64,000 nucleotides of DNA. Origin: Massilia sp. Leaf139 (GTDB lineage: Bacteria > Pseudomonadota > Gammaproteobacteria > Burkholderiales > Burkholderiaceae_D). The notes beneath the pieces are model-generated. The model made no database searches. It was not told where the DNA came from and saw only the letters and a list, made by a program, of their open reading frames with translations. Within the stretch, counting starts at the first letter, position 1. Each line of letters starts with the position of its first letter. The translations under genes and the position numbers were made by a program. Shown here piece by piece: positions 9,667 through 18,984 of this stretch. The stretch lies in contig NZ_LMOJ01000023.1 of the NCBI RefSeq assembly GCF_001424165.1, positions 261,708-325,707 of the forward strand, in the 5' to 3' direction.

Positions 9667-11259
9667 ATGGCCACTCACGCTTTCGCGCAAGGACGGCGCC
9701 ACGCCGGCCCGCTACCCACACTCGTAGGCACGCTGCTCGCGGCCATCCTGTCCGCCTGCGGCGGTGGCGGCGACAACGCCCCGGCACCGGCACCGGCGCC
9801 GCCACCGGCCGCGGCGCTGCCGGGCAGTTACGCCGATCCGGTGGTCTATTCGGGCGCGGCCACGGCCTCCCTGGCGAGCGCCCAGGAAGGCGCCGCTACG
9901 GTACAGGCGCGCATCAATGTCGACGGCCGCCCGCTCGACTATACGGCCAAGGCGGGCCACCTGACGGCCTCCGACCTGCAGACCGGGCAGCCGGCGGCCT
10001 CGTTTTTCTACGTCGCCTACACCGCGGGCACGCAGCCTGCGGCGCAGCGGCCCGTGACCTTTTTCTATAATGGCGGGCCTGGTTCGGCCTCGCTCTGGCT
10101 GCACCTGGGCGCCTTCGGGCCGCGCCGGCTCGCCACCACCTTCCCATCCACCACGCCATCGAGTCCCCCGCAGTTGGTCGACAACCAGGAAACGCTGCTG
10201 GATCACTCCGACCTGGTCTTCGTCGACGCCATCGGCACCGGCTATTCGCAGGCGATCGCGCCGCGCACGAATGCCCAGTTCTGGGGCGTCGACCAGGACG
10301 CGGCGGCCTTCCGCGACTTCGTGCGCCGCTACCTCGCCGCCAACAACCGGCAAGCCTCGCCGCTGTACCTGTTCGGCGAATCCTACGGCGGCCCGCGCAC
10401 GGCCGTGCTGGCCAACCTGCTGGAGAGCGCCGGGGTGCGCGTCGCGGGCATCATGCTGCAGTCGCCCGCCATGAACTACAACGCCAACTGCGGCGTGTTC
10501 GATCCCGGCCAGGTCAGCTGCGAGGGCTACATCCCGAGCTATGCCGCCGTCTCGCGCTACCACCAGAGCGGCAGCCTGCCGACCGATTTCTCGACGGTGC
10601 TGGAGCAGGCGCGCGCCTTCGCCGCCGGCCCCTACCGCACCGAGGTCGGCCCCTTCCTCGCCACCAAGACGCCCCCAAGCGAAGCCAGCGTGGCGCAACT
10701 GGCCGCCTGGACGGGACTGGCGGCGCAGACCTGGCGCCAGGACTTTTCGATGACGCCGGGCGCCTATCGGGCGCGCCTGATGCCGGGACAGGTGTTCGGG
10801 CGCTACGACGCGCGCGTGCGCGCGCCGGCCGGCAGTGCGCTGGCGGCCGGCGGCGACCCCGCGCTCACACTGGTCGGCGGCGCCTTCAACAACAGCATCC
10901 GCCCCTACCTCGAGACGGAGCTGCGCTATTCGGCGGCCACGCCCTACCTGGGCTCGAACAACATCATCAACCAATGGAACTTCAGCCACGACGGCAAGGC
11001 GGTGCCGGACACGATCCCGGATCTGGCCGTGGCGCTGACGCTCAATCCCGCCATGAAAGTGCTTGCCATGAGCGGCTACCACGACCTGGCGACGCCGTTC
11101 TACCAGACCGAACTGGATCTGGCACGGCTGGGCCCAAGCACCGCTATCCAGATCCGCAACTACGACAGCGGGCACATGAGCTATCTCGACGACCGCGTGC
11201 GTCCCCTGCAGAAGGCGGATCTGCGCGCCTTCTATAACAGCGTATCGGTGGCACAATGA
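9667..11259 (+). CDS. S10 family serine carboxypeptidase, lipoprotein
   Basis: A 530-residue peptidase S10 protein. The N-terminus has a lipoprotein signal ending in LSAC followed by a Gly run and a Pro/Ala-rich linker, so the enzyme is probably lipid-anchored in the envelope. [11 protein letters not shown] (oxyanion hole) and GESYGG with the nucleophile Ser near residue 239 are diagnostic; the Asp is in GYHDLATPF (about 472) and the His in SGHMSY (about 501). S10 enzymes remove C-terminal residues from peptides, with an acidic optimum in characterised members. AGGAGC a few bases before the ATG is a strong ribosome binding site. The stop codon overlaps the start of the EF-hand gene. Confidence 0.93.
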   Translation: MATHAFAQGRRHAGPLPTLVGTLLAAILSACGGGGDNAPAPAPAPPPAAALPGSYADPVVYSGAATASLASAQEGAATVQARINVDGRPLDYTAKAGHLTASDLQTGQPAASFFYVAYTAGTQPAAQRPVTFFYNGGPGSASLWLHLGAFGPRRLATTFPSTTPSSPPQLVDNQETLLDHSDLVFVDAIGTGYSQAIAPRTNAQFWGVDQDAAAFRDFVRRYLAANNRQASPLYLFGESYGGPRTAVLANLLESAGVRVAGIMLQSPAMNYNANCGVFDPGQVSCEGYIPSYAAVSRYHQSGSLPTDFSTVLEQARAFAAGPYRTEVGPFLATKTPPSEASVAQLAAWTGLAAQTWRQDFSMTPGAYRARLMPGQVFGRYDARVRAPAGSALAAGGDPALTLVGGAFNNSIRPYLETELRYSAATPYLGSNNIINQWNFSHDGKAVPDTIPDLAVALTLNPAMKVLAMSGYHDLATPFYQTELDLARLGPSTAIQIRNYDSGHMSYLDDRVRPLQKADLRAFYNSVSVAQ

Positions 11260-11600
11260 AAAGCATGTACCTACTTGTTCTGCTCCTGACGACAGCCGGC
11301 GCGGCCGCCGCCCAGGCGCCGGTCGGCGTCGACGCCCAGGTGCCGCCGGCGCTGCGCACGCGCCCGTCGGCCACGCCGCCGGCAACGGGCGCGGCCCTGC
11401 GCGCCCAGGCGCTGGCCAAGCTCGAGGCGCGCTTCCGGGCGGCCGACCTCGATGGCGACGGCCGCCTGTCGCGCGAAGAAGCGAAAGGCTTCGGATTCGT
11501 CGATACGCATTTCGAGGCGATCGACGCCGCCGGCCGCGGCGCGGTGAGCTTCGACGATCTGCGGGCCTACCTGGCGCGGGCGAAAAGCGGGCAACGCTAG
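11256..11600 (+). CDS. Exported EF-hand protein
   Basis: A 114-residue protein: signal peptide (about residues 1-21, ending AAAAQ), a Pro/Ala-rich stretch, then a helix-loop-helix with a textbook calcium loop [12 protein letters not shown], followed by a second, degenerate loop ([12 protein letters not shown]). It likely binds one Ca2+ in the periplasm. Its ATG overlaps the TGA of the S10 carboxypeptidase by four bases, which implies co-translation and perhaps a shared role; that link is inference. It has no enzymatic domain. Confidence 0.85.
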   Translation: MKSMYLLVLLLTTAGAAAAQAPVGVDAQVPPALRTRPSATPPATGAALRAQALAKLEARFRAADLDGDGRLSREEAKGFGFVDTHFEAIDAAGRGAVSFDDLRAYLARAKSGQR

Positions 11601-11662
11601 CGTGGCCGAGGCGCGCGGAGGGTGCGATAATAGCCCCCTTTCGACGTCCACCATTGTCAGCC

Positions 11663-12745
11663 ATGCCACAATTTGCCCCGCTCAAGAACGACACCTTCCT
11701 GCGCGCGCTGCTGCGCCAGCCGACCGAGTACACGCCCGTCTGGCTGATGCGGCAGGCGGGGCGCTACCTGCCGGAATACCGCGCCACCCGCGCGCGCGCC
11801 GGTTCGTTCCTGGGCCTGGCAAAGAATCCGGACTACGCCACCGAGGTGACGCTGCAGCCGCTGGATCGCTATCCGCTGGACGCGTCGATCCTGTTCTCGG
11901 ACATCCTGACCGTGCCCGATGCGATGGGCCTGGGCTTGTACTTCTCCGAAGGCGAAGGCCCGAAGTTCGAGCGTCCGCTGCGCACGGAAGCCGAGGTGAT
12001 GGCGCTGCAGGTACCGGATATGGCGTCGCTCGACTATGTCTTCAAGGCCGTCACGCAAATCCGCACCGAAATCAACGGCCGCGTGCCGCTAATCGGCTTT
12101 TCCGGCAGCCCGTGGACGCTGGCCTGCTACATGGTCGAGGGCCAGGGCTCGCGCGAATTCCACACCATCAAAAAGATGCTGTACGCACGCCCGGATCTGA
12201 TGCACCGGATCCTGGAGATCAACGCCACCGCCGTGGCCCAGTACCTGAACGCCCAGATCGACGCCGGCGCCCAGGCCGTCATGATCTTCGATTCCTGGGG
12301 CGGCGCGCTGGCCGACGGCGCCTACCAGGAATTCTCGCTGCGCTACATGGAACGCGTGGTGAGCCAGCTGCAGCGCGACAAGGATGGCGTGCGCATTCCC
12401 GCCATCGTCTTCACCAAGGGCGGCGGCATCTGGCTCGACGAGATGGCGGACATCGGCGCCGATGCGCTGGGCCTGGACTGGACGGTAAACCTGGGCCGCG
12501 CACGGGCGCTGGTGGGCGACCGTGTCGCCCTGCAGGGCAACCTGGATCCGGCCATCCTGTTCGCCTCGCCGGAGCAGATCCGCGCCGAGGTCGAGCGCTC
12601 GTTGACGGCCTACGGCACGCCCTCGAACGGCCACGGTCACGTCTTCAACCTCGGCCATGGCATCTCGCAATTCACGCCGCCGGAGTCGGTGACGGCGATG
12701 GTCGAAGCGGTGCACAACTTCAGCCGCCAGCAACGCGGCGGATAA
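11663..12745 (+). CDS. hemE: Uroporphyrinogen decarboxylase
   Basis: Converts uroporphyrinogen III to coproporphyrinogen III in heme synthesis in the cytoplasm. The 360-residue length is normal. The family signatures are present: [12 protein letters not shown] near the N-terminus (substrate-binding Arg), the [14 protein letters not shown] segment with the catalytic Asp, [13 protein letters not shown], and the C-terminal [15 protein letters not shown] at 11663 ([10 protein letters not shown]) was preferred to an in-frame TTG nine bases upstream; no strong ribosome binding site helps decide. A DnaA-box-rich gap and priA follow. Confidence 0.97.
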   Translation: MPQFAPLKNDTFLRALLRQPTEYTPVWLMRQAGRYLPEYRATRARAGSFLGLAKNPDYATEVTLQPLDRYPLDASILFSDILTVPDAMGLGLYFSEGEGPKFERPLRTEAEVMALQVPDMASLDYVFKAVTQIRTEINGRVPLIGFSGSPWTLACYMVEGQGSREFHTIKKMLYARPDLMHRILEINATAVAQYLNAQIDAGAQAVMIFDSWGGALADGAYQEFSLRYMERVVSQLQRDKDGVRIPAIVFTKGGGIWLDEMADIGADALGLDWTVNLGRARALVGDRVALQGNLDPAILFASPEQIRAEVERSLTAYGTPSNGHGHVFNLGHGISQFTPPESVTAMVEAVHNFSRQQRGG

Positions 12746-13310
12746 GTGAAAATGTTGCGGCGCCGCAGGTTTTATGCCCCGGCAGCCGCAGCGAACGGGC
12801 GTGCATTTTCACACTTGTTCACATGTTGCAAAACGGTTCAATCATAAGCTGTGGACATGTACAGTAGTCGCGGGAAAAACATAAGTGGTTGAAATTGCTG
12901 GAGTTTATCTTTAAATCCTGGCATACATAACCGCTTGGAAGCGAGTCTTCCGGTATAGAAACCGCAGTTTCCCGACCCTTGTTCACAAAGTTATGCACAG
13001 GCTGTCTAGCTCAGCCATAAAAATTCCTGCGTTGACAAGTACTTACGCGTGGCATCGCAGAGTCTTGTTTAAATCTTCATACTGCTCAAGCATTTACAAG
13101 AAGAAAAACACCAGTTATACACAATCGTTGCACTGTGGGAAGCGAGTTGCTGTGGACTACTTCGTTATTTGCAAGTCATTGAATATAAATGATTTATTCG
13201 ATCTTGTTTTTGGCTGATCCGTACATCATTTGACTTAACGTAAACTTCTTCACCGGTCAAGCGCTTCATTCTCCACAAAGTTTTCCACAGGTTTTATACA
13301 AGGTCGGACA
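12746..13310. other. Intergenic region hemE-priA: candidate origin or DnaA-binding cluster
   Basis: A 565-base, noticeably AT-richer gap with no credible gene. It contains two perfect DnaA boxes TTATNCACA (TTATGCACA at 12991-12999, TTATACACA at 13115-13123) and four one-mismatch boxes, all on the plus strand: TTGTTCACA at 12815-12823 and 12979-12987, TTCTCCACA at 13269-13277, TTTTCCACA at 13281-13289. Two weaker inverted matches (TGTGGAC-type) lie at 12850-12858 and 13151-13159. A very AT-rich stretch at about 13160-13215 could be an unwinding element. A short GC palindrome at 12756-12767 followed by GGTTTTA may be a weak hemE terminator. The cluster is directly visible; its role as oriC, titration site or priA control region is inference. 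Confidence 0.55.
12849..12864. promoter_or_regulatory. LexA (SOS) box-like site in the hemE-priA gap
   Basis: CTGT-N8-ACAG with inner bases GGACATGT. The outer half-sites match the proteobacterial SOS box exactly, but the centre is less AT-rich than usual and the site is about 450 bases before priA, so the target is unclear. Confidence 0.35.
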
Positions 13311-15317
13311 TTGGCGCACTGCATCCTCCGAATTGCCCTCGATACCCCGCTCAATAGCGTGTTCGATTACGGCTGGCCGCACGAGGAAGGCACCACGCCG
13401 CAAGTCGGCCAGCTGGCGTTGGTCAGCTTCGGGCGCCGCGAAGTCGTTGGCTTGATCGTCGCCATCGTCCAGGAGACCGACGTCCCGCCGGACAAGCTGA
13501 AAAACGCGATCGCCGTACGCGATCAGCTGTCTCCCTTATCCCCGCAATGGCTGGCGCTGGCCGGCTTCGCGGCCGACTACTACCAGCGGCCGCTGGGCGA
13601 GGTGGCGCTGCCCGGGCTGCCGAAGAACCTGCGGGTGCCGAAAACCGTCGCGCTCGACCGCGCCCTGAAGAAAATGGCGAAGGCGCCGCCGCCGGGCGAC
13701 CCGGCGCCGCTGGGCATGCCGCCCTTGAACGCCGAGCAGCAGGAAGCGGCCGATGCCATCGGCGGCGCCGTCGGCTTCACGCCGGCGCTGCTCTACGGCG
13801 TCACCGGCAGCGGCAAGACCGAGGTGTATTTGCAGGCCTGCGCCCAGGTGCTGGCGCGCGATCCGCAGGCGCAGATCCTGATCCTGGTACCCGAGATCAA
13901 CCTGACCCCGCAGCTGGAAGGGAATATCCGCGCGCGCTTTCCGGGCCTGATGCTGGCGACCCTGCATTCGAGCCTGTCCGAAGGCGAGCGCATGCTGCAC
14001 TGGCTCGCCGCCCACCAGGGGCAGGCGCGCATCGTGCTCGGCACCCGGCTGGCGATCCTGGCCTCGCTGCCGCACCTGCAGCTGATCGTCATCGACGAGG
14101 AACACGACCCCTCGTACAAACAGCAGGAAGGTTTACGATATTCGGCGCGCGACCTGGCCGTCTGGCGCGCGCGCCAATTGGCGATCCCGATCGTGCTGGG
14201 CTCGGCCACGCCTTCGCTCGAGAGCTGGCACCACGCCCAGACCGGCCGCTACGACCTGCTGCAGCTGCGCGAGCGCGCCGTGCGCGACGCCGTGCTGCCG
14301 AGCGTGCGCCTGCTCGACATGGAGCGCGACAAGCCGAAAGAAGGGCTGACAGGCGGCCTGCTCGCCGCCCTGCGCGCTCGCCTGGAACGCGGCGAACAGT
14401 CGCTGCTGTTCCTGAATCGGCGCGGCTATGCGCCCGTGATCACCTGCGAAGCCTGTGGCTGGATCAGCAACTGCACCCGCTGCACCTCGTTCATGGTACT
14501 GCACAAGCCCGAGCACCGGCTGCGCTGCCACCACTGCAGCCTGGAATTGCGCATCCCGCGCCACTGCCCGACCTGCGGCAATGTCGACCTGCAGCCCTTG
14601 GGACGCGGTACCCAGCGCTTCGAGGAAGGCCTGCGCGCGATGTTCCCACAGGCGCGCATCCTGCGCATCGACGCCGACTCCACGAGAAAGAAGGGCAGCG
14701 CCCAGGAAGCCTTCGACACCGTGCACCGCGGCGAAGTCGACATCCTGATCGGCACGCAGATGGTCGCCAAGGGCCACGATTTCAAAAAGCTGACCTTGGT
14801 CGGCATCCTGAATCCGGACACGGCCCTGTTCTCGCAGGATTATCGGGCCAGCGAGCGCCTGTTCGCCCAGCTGATGCAGGTGGCGGGCCGCGCCGGCCGC
14901 GCCGGTCTCGCTTCGGAGGTGCTGATCCAGACCCGCTATGCCCAGCACCCGCTGTACTCGGCCGTGGTGCGCCACGACTATGACCGCTTCGCGATGAACC
15001 TGCTGGAAGAGCGCCACCAGGCCGCCTTGCCGCCCTACATGTACCAGGCGCTGCTGCGCGCGGAGGCGCCGGAGCTGGCGACCGCGATCGCCTTCCTGGA
15101 AGAAGCGCGGGACATTTTTCCGACCGATGCAGTGACGATCAACGACCCGATCCCGATGACGATGACGCGCGTGCACAATGTCGACCGCGCCCAGCTGCTG
15201 GTGGAGTCGCCTTCGCGCCCCGCGTTGCAGGCGTTCTTGAAAGAGTGGCTGTCCCTGCTGCGCGCCATGAAGACGCGCGTGCGCTGGTCGCTGGAAGTCG
15301 ACCCGCTCGACATTTAA
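13311..15317 (+). CDS. priA: Primosomal protein N', replication restart helicase
   Basis: A 668-residue superfamily 2 helicase that reloads the replisome at stalled forks. Walker A is GVTGSGKT, the Walker B box is DEEH, and the zinc-binding insert has the expected four Cys pairs (CEAC, CTRC, CHHC, CPTC). Motif VI is seen in QVAGRAGRAG. The N-terminus (MAHCILRIALDTPLNSVFDY) is the usual DNA-binding domain start; it requires a TTG start codon at 13311, with AAGGTCGG just upstream, because no ATG or GTG in frame fits the family. The gap before it carries clustered DnaA boxes. Confidence 0.96.
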   Translation: MAHCILRIALDTPLNSVFDYGWPHEEGTTPQVGQLALVSFGRREVVGLIVAIVQETDVPPDKLKNAIAVRDQLSPLSPQWLALAGFAADYYQRPLGEVALPGLPKNLRVPKTVALDRALKKMAKAPPPGDPAPLGMPPLNAEQQEAADAIGGAVGFTPALLYGVTGSGKTEVYLQACAQVLARDPQAQILILVPEINLTPQLEGNIRARFPGLMLATLHSSLSEGERMLHWLAAHQGQARIVLGTRLAILASLPHLQLIVIDEEHDPSYKQQEGLRYSARDLAVWRARQLAIPIVLGSATPSLESWHHAQTGRYDLLQLRERAVRDAVLPSVRLLDMERDKPKEGLTGGLLAALRARLERGEQSLLFLNRRGYAPVITCEACGWISNCTRCTSFMVLHKPEHRLRCHHCSLELRIPRHCPTCGNVDLQPLGRGTQRFEEGLRAMFPQARILRIDADSTRKKGSAQEAFDTVHRGEVDILIGTQMVAKGHDFKKLTLVGILNPDTALFSQDYRASERLFAQLMQVAGRAGRAGLASEVLIQTRYAQHPLYSAVVRHDYDRFAMNLLEERHQAALPPYMYQALLRAEAPELATAIAFLEEARDIFPTDAVTINDPIPMTMTRVHNVDRAQLLVESPSRPALQAFLKEWLSLLRAMKTRVRWSLEVDPLDI

Positions 15318-15360
15318 GTTTGAAACGGCGTATCGTCTTGTTATGACTTTGGAGAACAGC

Positions 15361-16800
15361 ATGAAGAAACTAAGCGTCGACGTCGCCGTCATCGGCACCG
15401 GCACGGCCGGCATGTCGGCCTATCGCGCGGCGCATGCGCAAGGGGCGCGCACCGTCGTCATCGAAGGCGGCCATTACGGCACCACCTGCGCCCGCGTCGG
15501 CTGCATGCCAAGCAAGCTGCTGATCGCCGCCGCCGACGCCGCCCACATGCTCGACGTGGCGCCGGGCTTCGGCGTGCATCCGGGCGAAAAGCGCATCGAC
15601 GGCCGCGCCGTGATGGAACGCGTGCGCAATGAGCGCGACCGTTTCGTCGGCTTCGTGCTGGAAAGCGTCGACAGTTTTCCCGAAGCCGACCGCATCCGCG
15701 GCCATGCCCGTTTCACCGGGCCGCACACGCTGCAGATCGACGAGCACACCGAGATCGAGGCGGCGCGCGTCGTGATCGCCACCGGTTCCACGCCGGTGAT
15801 CCTGCCGCAATTGCAGAACGTCGGGCCCGGCATCGTCACCAGCGACGACGTGTTTTATTGGGACGATTTACCGAGCTCGGTGGCGGTGATCGGCTCCGGT
15901 GTCATCGGACTGGAACTGGGCCAGGCACTGACGCGCCTGGGCGTGCGCGTATCGATCTTCGCGCGCGGCGGCAGCCTGGCCCACCTGAGCGACCCGGAAG
16001 TGCTGCACGCGGCCACGCGCACGCTGACGGGGGAACTCGACCTGCGCTTCCAGACCGAAGTCGTGCGCGCGGAACAGCAGGGGGATCAGGTACTGCTCAC
16101 CACGCGCGACGCGCTCGGCAAGGAAACGAGCGAACAGTTCCAATACGTGCTGGTCGCCACCGGCCGCACGCCGAACGTGCACGGCATGGGGCTGGAACAC
16201 ACGGGTCTGGAGCTGAAGGCCAACGGTGTGCCCGCCTTTGACAGCCGCACCATGCAGTGCGGCGCCAGCCACATTTTTATTGCGGGCGATGCCAACAACG
16301 AGCTGCCGCTGCTGGCCGAGGCGGCCGACCACGGCAAGATCGCCGGCGAGAACGCGGGCCGCTATCCGGACGTGCGTCCGGGCCTGCGCCGCACGCCGCT
16401 CGGCATCGCGTTCACGGAACCGAACATCGCCACGCTGGGTAAAAACTACAAGACCCTGTGCGAGGGCGGGCGCCCGAAATTCGCGATTGGCCAGGTCTCC
16501 TTCGAGAACCAGGGCCGCAGCCGGGTCATGTTGCAGAACAAGGGCATGCTGCGCGTGTATGCGGAGTACGGTTCCTGCCGCTTTTTAGGTGCCGAAATGA
16601 TCGGCCCGCGCGGTGAACACATCGCGCACCTGCTGGCCTGGGCAGTGCAGGCCCACCTGACGGTGCCGCAGATGCTCGACATGCCTTTCTATCATCCCGT
16701 GATCGAAGAGGGCGTGCGCACGGCGCTGCGCGATCTGGCGGCGAATCTGGCCAAGGCGACCAATCACACGGATGCGGCTGATTCGGAGCCGGGGACGTAG
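15361..16800 (+). CDS. Dihydrolipoyl dehydrogenase-like flavoprotein disulfide reductase
   Basis: A 479-residue class I pyridine-nucleotide disulfide oxidoreductase. FAD-binding GTGTAGMSA lies at the N-terminus, the redox-active pair is TTCARVGC, the NAD(P) site is GSGVIGLELG, the second FAD motif is HIFIAGDANN, and the C-terminal catalytic His-Pro...Glu is FYHPVIEEG. The Cys-pair and C-terminal sequences differ from E3 of the pyruvate dehydrogenase complex (usually CLNVGC and HPT-SE), and no dehydrogenase complex genes are near, so the substrate may not be lipoamide. ATG at 15361 follows GGAGAAC at ideal spacing; an earlier ATG in frame (15343) lacks this. Confidence 0.85.
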   Translation: MKKLSVDVAVIGTGTAGMSAYRAAHAQGARTVVIEGGHYGTTCARVGCMPSKLLIAAADAAHMLDVAPGFGVHPGEKRIDGRAVMERVRNERDRFVGFVLESVDSFPEADRIRGHARFTGPHTLQIDEHTEIEAARVVIATGSTPVILPQLQNVGPGIVTSDDVFYWDDLPSSVAVIGSGVIGLELGQALTRLGVRVSIFARGGSLAHLSDPEVLHAATRTLTGELDLRFQTEVVRAEQQGDQVLLTTRDALGKETSEQFQYVLVATGRTPNVHGMGLEHTGLELKANGVPAFDSRTMQCGASHIFIAGDANNELPLLAEAADHGKIAGENAGRYPDVRPGLRRTPLGIAFTEPNIATLGKNYKTLCEGGRPKFAIGQVSFENQGRSRVMLQNKGMLRVYAEYGSCRFLGAEMIGPRGEHIAHLLAWAVQAHLTVPQMLDMPFYHPVIEEGVRTALRDLAANLAKATNHTDAADSEPGT

Positions 16801-16892
16801 TCAGCGGCTGTTCAGAGCTTGAAAACGTGTGAAGTCCTGACTCCACGTGTTTTATGACATGCATTGTGGCGACGCATCGCCCACCACATGCA

Positions 16893-17378
16893 TCAATTCA
16901 AATAACTCGCATCCAGCTTGCCCTCGCCCGCCATCTGGCGCACGATGCGGATCGTGTCGATGTCGGCTTCCTGGTAGGCCGACTTCTTGAATTCGTCGTA
17001 CATCTTGCTGGCCTGGTCGAGCGACTCTTCCTTGCCGTCATCGTAGGTAAACCGCACCAGCAGCATCGCCGAGGTCGGGGCTTCGATCGTCATGACCAAG
17101 GTCGAGGCGCTGATCTCTCCCTGGGCCGGGACTTCGTAGCGCACTTCCTGCAGCGGGGTCAGCAGCACCGTGTCCTCGACCACCAGCTCGCCGTAGCGCA
17201 AGCGGCGTTTAAAAGTGCCGGACTCGCGCGCGCCGATCTCGCAGTCGTCCAGGTGCGGGATGAACAGCTTCGGCGACTCCGCGCGGATCACCAGGCCGCG
17301 CCACAGCTGCTCGCGGGTCAGCGTGTCCAGCAGCGGGTTCATCGGGTCGTTCACTTCGATCAGGTGTTCAAATTTCAT
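16893..17378 (-). CDS. SRPBCC family protein, DUF1857 (AtaL-like)
   Basis: A 161-residue protein beginning MKFEHLIEVNDP, the characteristic start of the DUF1857/AtaL-like branch of the SRPBCC (START-like) fold, followed by LTREQLWRGLVIRAE. These single-domain proteins form a hydrophobic ligand cavity; the ligand and role are unknown. An in-frame ATG five codons upstream (17393) has no ribosome binding site, so 17378 is preferred. It lies just downstream of modB on the same strand (60 bases), in the place where modC would be expected. Confidence 0.8.
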   Translation of the reverse strand: MKFEHLIEVNDPMNPLLDTLTREQLWRGLVIRAESPKLFIPHLDDCEIGARESGTFKRRLRYGELVVEDTVLLTPLQEVRYEVPAQGEISASTLVMTIEAPTSAMLLVRFTYDDGKEESLDQASKMYDEFKKSAYQEADIDTIRIVRQMAGEGKLDASYLN

Positions 17379-17438
17379 GTGTCTGCTCGTCATAGGGTAG
17401 GCGGGGCGCCAAAGGGGCGATGGTAGCCGATATGGCGC

Positions 17439-18137
17439 CTAGTTCGATAGCAGGATCGCGTTCTGGCGCCGCTGCAGGAAGGCAATGCCGATCAGGATGG
17501 CGAAGGAAATCGCCAGCAATACCAGGGCATATGCGTGCGCCGCCCCATAATTCAACTTCTGCGCCTCGTCATAGAGCGCAATCGAGGCCACCCGGGTCTG
17601 CCCCGGAATATTCCCGCCCAACATCAGCACGACGCCGAATTCGCCCATCGTGTGCGCAAAGCTGAGCGACACGCCGGTCAATATGCCGTGTTTCGACAGC
17701 GGCAGCACGATCGCCCAGAAGGTTTGCCGGCGCGTCAGGCCCAGCGCCAGCGCCGACTGCACCAGCTCGCGCCCGACGCCGCGGAAGGCGGCCTGGAAGG
17801 GCTGCACGGCAAACGGCAGGCTGTACAGCACCGATCCCGCCACCAGCCCGGCGAACGAAAAGGGCAAGGGATGGCCGAACACCGACATCCAGGCCGCGCC
17901 CACGGGTTGCTGCGGCGCCATCAGCATCAGCAAATAAAAACCGATCACGGTGGGCGGCAGCACGATCGGCAGGCTGACCAGGGTCTCGATAAAAATGATG
18001 CCGCGCATCTTGCTGTTGTTGAGCCAATTGGCGAGGGGAATGCCAATGACCAGGAGCACGATGGAGGTGACGGCGGCCAGGCGCAGGGTCAGGCCGATCG
18101 CGTCCCATAGTTCGGCGGGAAACTGCCAGTCGGTCAT
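17439..18137 (-). CDS. modB: Molybdate ABC transporter permease
   Basis: A 232-residue inner-membrane permease with about five or six hydrophobic helices and the EAA-type loop for the ATPase in the RELVQSALALGLTRRQTFWAIVLP region. It carries ModB hallmarks ESLVSLPIVLPPTVIGFYLL-like (here ETLVSLPIVLPPTVIGFYLL) and AHTMGEFGVVLMLGGNIPG. ModB forms the channel for molybdate or tungstate import with ModA and ModC. Its ATG overlaps the modA stop by four bases. No ATPase gene modC follows: the next gene is an SRPBCC protein. Confidence 0.93.
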   Translation of the reverse strand: MTDWQFPAELWDAIGLTLRLAAVTSIVLLVIGIPLANWLNNSKMRGIIFIETLVSLPIVLPPTVIGFYLLMLMAPQQPVGAAWMSVFGHPLPFSFAGLVAGSVLYSLPFAVQPFQAAFRGVGRELVQSALALGLTRRQTFWAIVLPLSKHGILTGVSLSFAHTMGEFGVVLMLGGNIPGQTRVASIALYDEAQKLNYGAAHAYALVLLAISFAILIGIAFLQRRQNAILLSN

Positions 18138-18904
18138 TCGGCGGCGCCTGCCGGCAAATTGAACCCATTGCGCGCCAGGATGGCCCGCGCCTCGGGCGAG
18201 GCCAGGAAGCGGATGAAGCCGCTCGCGTGCGGATTGGCGGCGCCGGCCCTGGTGACGATCGCCCCTTGCTCGATCGGGGCCATCCCCGTTGCCGGCAGCA
18301 GCGCGTGGCGGCCCACGCCTTTCAGCTTGGTCGCGTGCAAAGTGGCGTACGAGACGATGCCGATCTGCGCGTTGCCGGTCTGGACGAACTGCGCCGTCTG
18401 GGCGATGTTTTCGCCGACCACGAGTTTGGCTTGCACCTCGTCCCACAGGCCGGCCCGTACGAGCGCCGCCTTGGCCGCGCGGCCATAGGGCGCCGTCACC
18501 GGATTGGCGATCGCCAGGCGTCTGACATTCGGATCGGCAACGAGGGCGGCCAGGCCGCGCTGCGGGTCGACCTGCGGATCGAGCGACCACAAGGCGATGC
18601 GCCCGATCGCATACGGCAGCAAGGTGGCGCCGTCGGCCGCGCCCAATTTCGCCAGCTGGCGCGGGTAGTCCATGTCGGCCGACAGGAAGACGTCGAAGGG
18701 AGCACCGTTGCTAATTTGTGCAAAAAAGTTGCCGGATGCGCCAAGCGAGACCTTCGGTTCGGCATCCGGCGCCGTTTTCCGGTACGCACCGACGAGTTCG
18801 TCGATACAATAGCCGAGATCGCTGGCGGCAGCGACCAGCAGCGGGCGCGCCAGCGCCGGCATCGACAGGGTGGCGGCCAGCAAAAAGCATAGCAATTTTT
18901 TCAT
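18134..18904 (-). CDS. modA: Molybdate ABC transporter substrate-binding protein
   Basis: A 256-residue periplasmic binding protein. Residues 1-19 are a signal peptide (MKKLLCFLLAATLSMPALA). The mature part begins with PLLVAAASDLGY, contains VSLGASGNFFAQI and PFDVFLSADMDYP, and ends with the FIRFLASPEARAIL motif typical of ModA, which binds MoO4 or WO4. ATG at 18904 gives a clean signal peptide; an ATG three codons upstream is possible. Divergent from rep across about 80 bases, so promoters for both lie at 18905-18984. Confidence 0.93.
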   Translation of the reverse strand: MKKLLCFLLAATLSMPALARPLLVAAASDLGYCIDELVGAYRKTAPDAEPKVSLGASGNFFAQISNGAPFDVFLSADMDYPRQLAKLGAADGATLLPYAIGRIALWSLDPQVDPQRGLAALVADPNVRRLAIANPVTAPYGRAAKAALVRAGLWDEVQAKLVVGENIAQTAQFVQTGNAQIGIVSYATLHATKLKGVGRHALLPATGMAPIEQGAIVTRAGAANPHASGFIRFLASPEARAILARNGFNLPAGAAE

Positions 18905-18984
18905 GCTGAACATTGTAGCGCGCGGCGCCGTGCCCTTAGCCCGCGCTTCGCTACAATACTCGGCTGTCTTCAAGAATATTTCCC

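Noticed and set aside
12993..13217. A 74-codon frame inside the hemE-priA gap
   Set aside because: It overlaps the DnaA boxes, has no ribosome binding site, and its composition does not resemble coding sequence in this genome.
16801..16892. A possible imperfect hairpin between the flavoprotein and SRPBCC genes
   Set aside because: The stem is interrupted and the T run is short; not convincing as a terminator.
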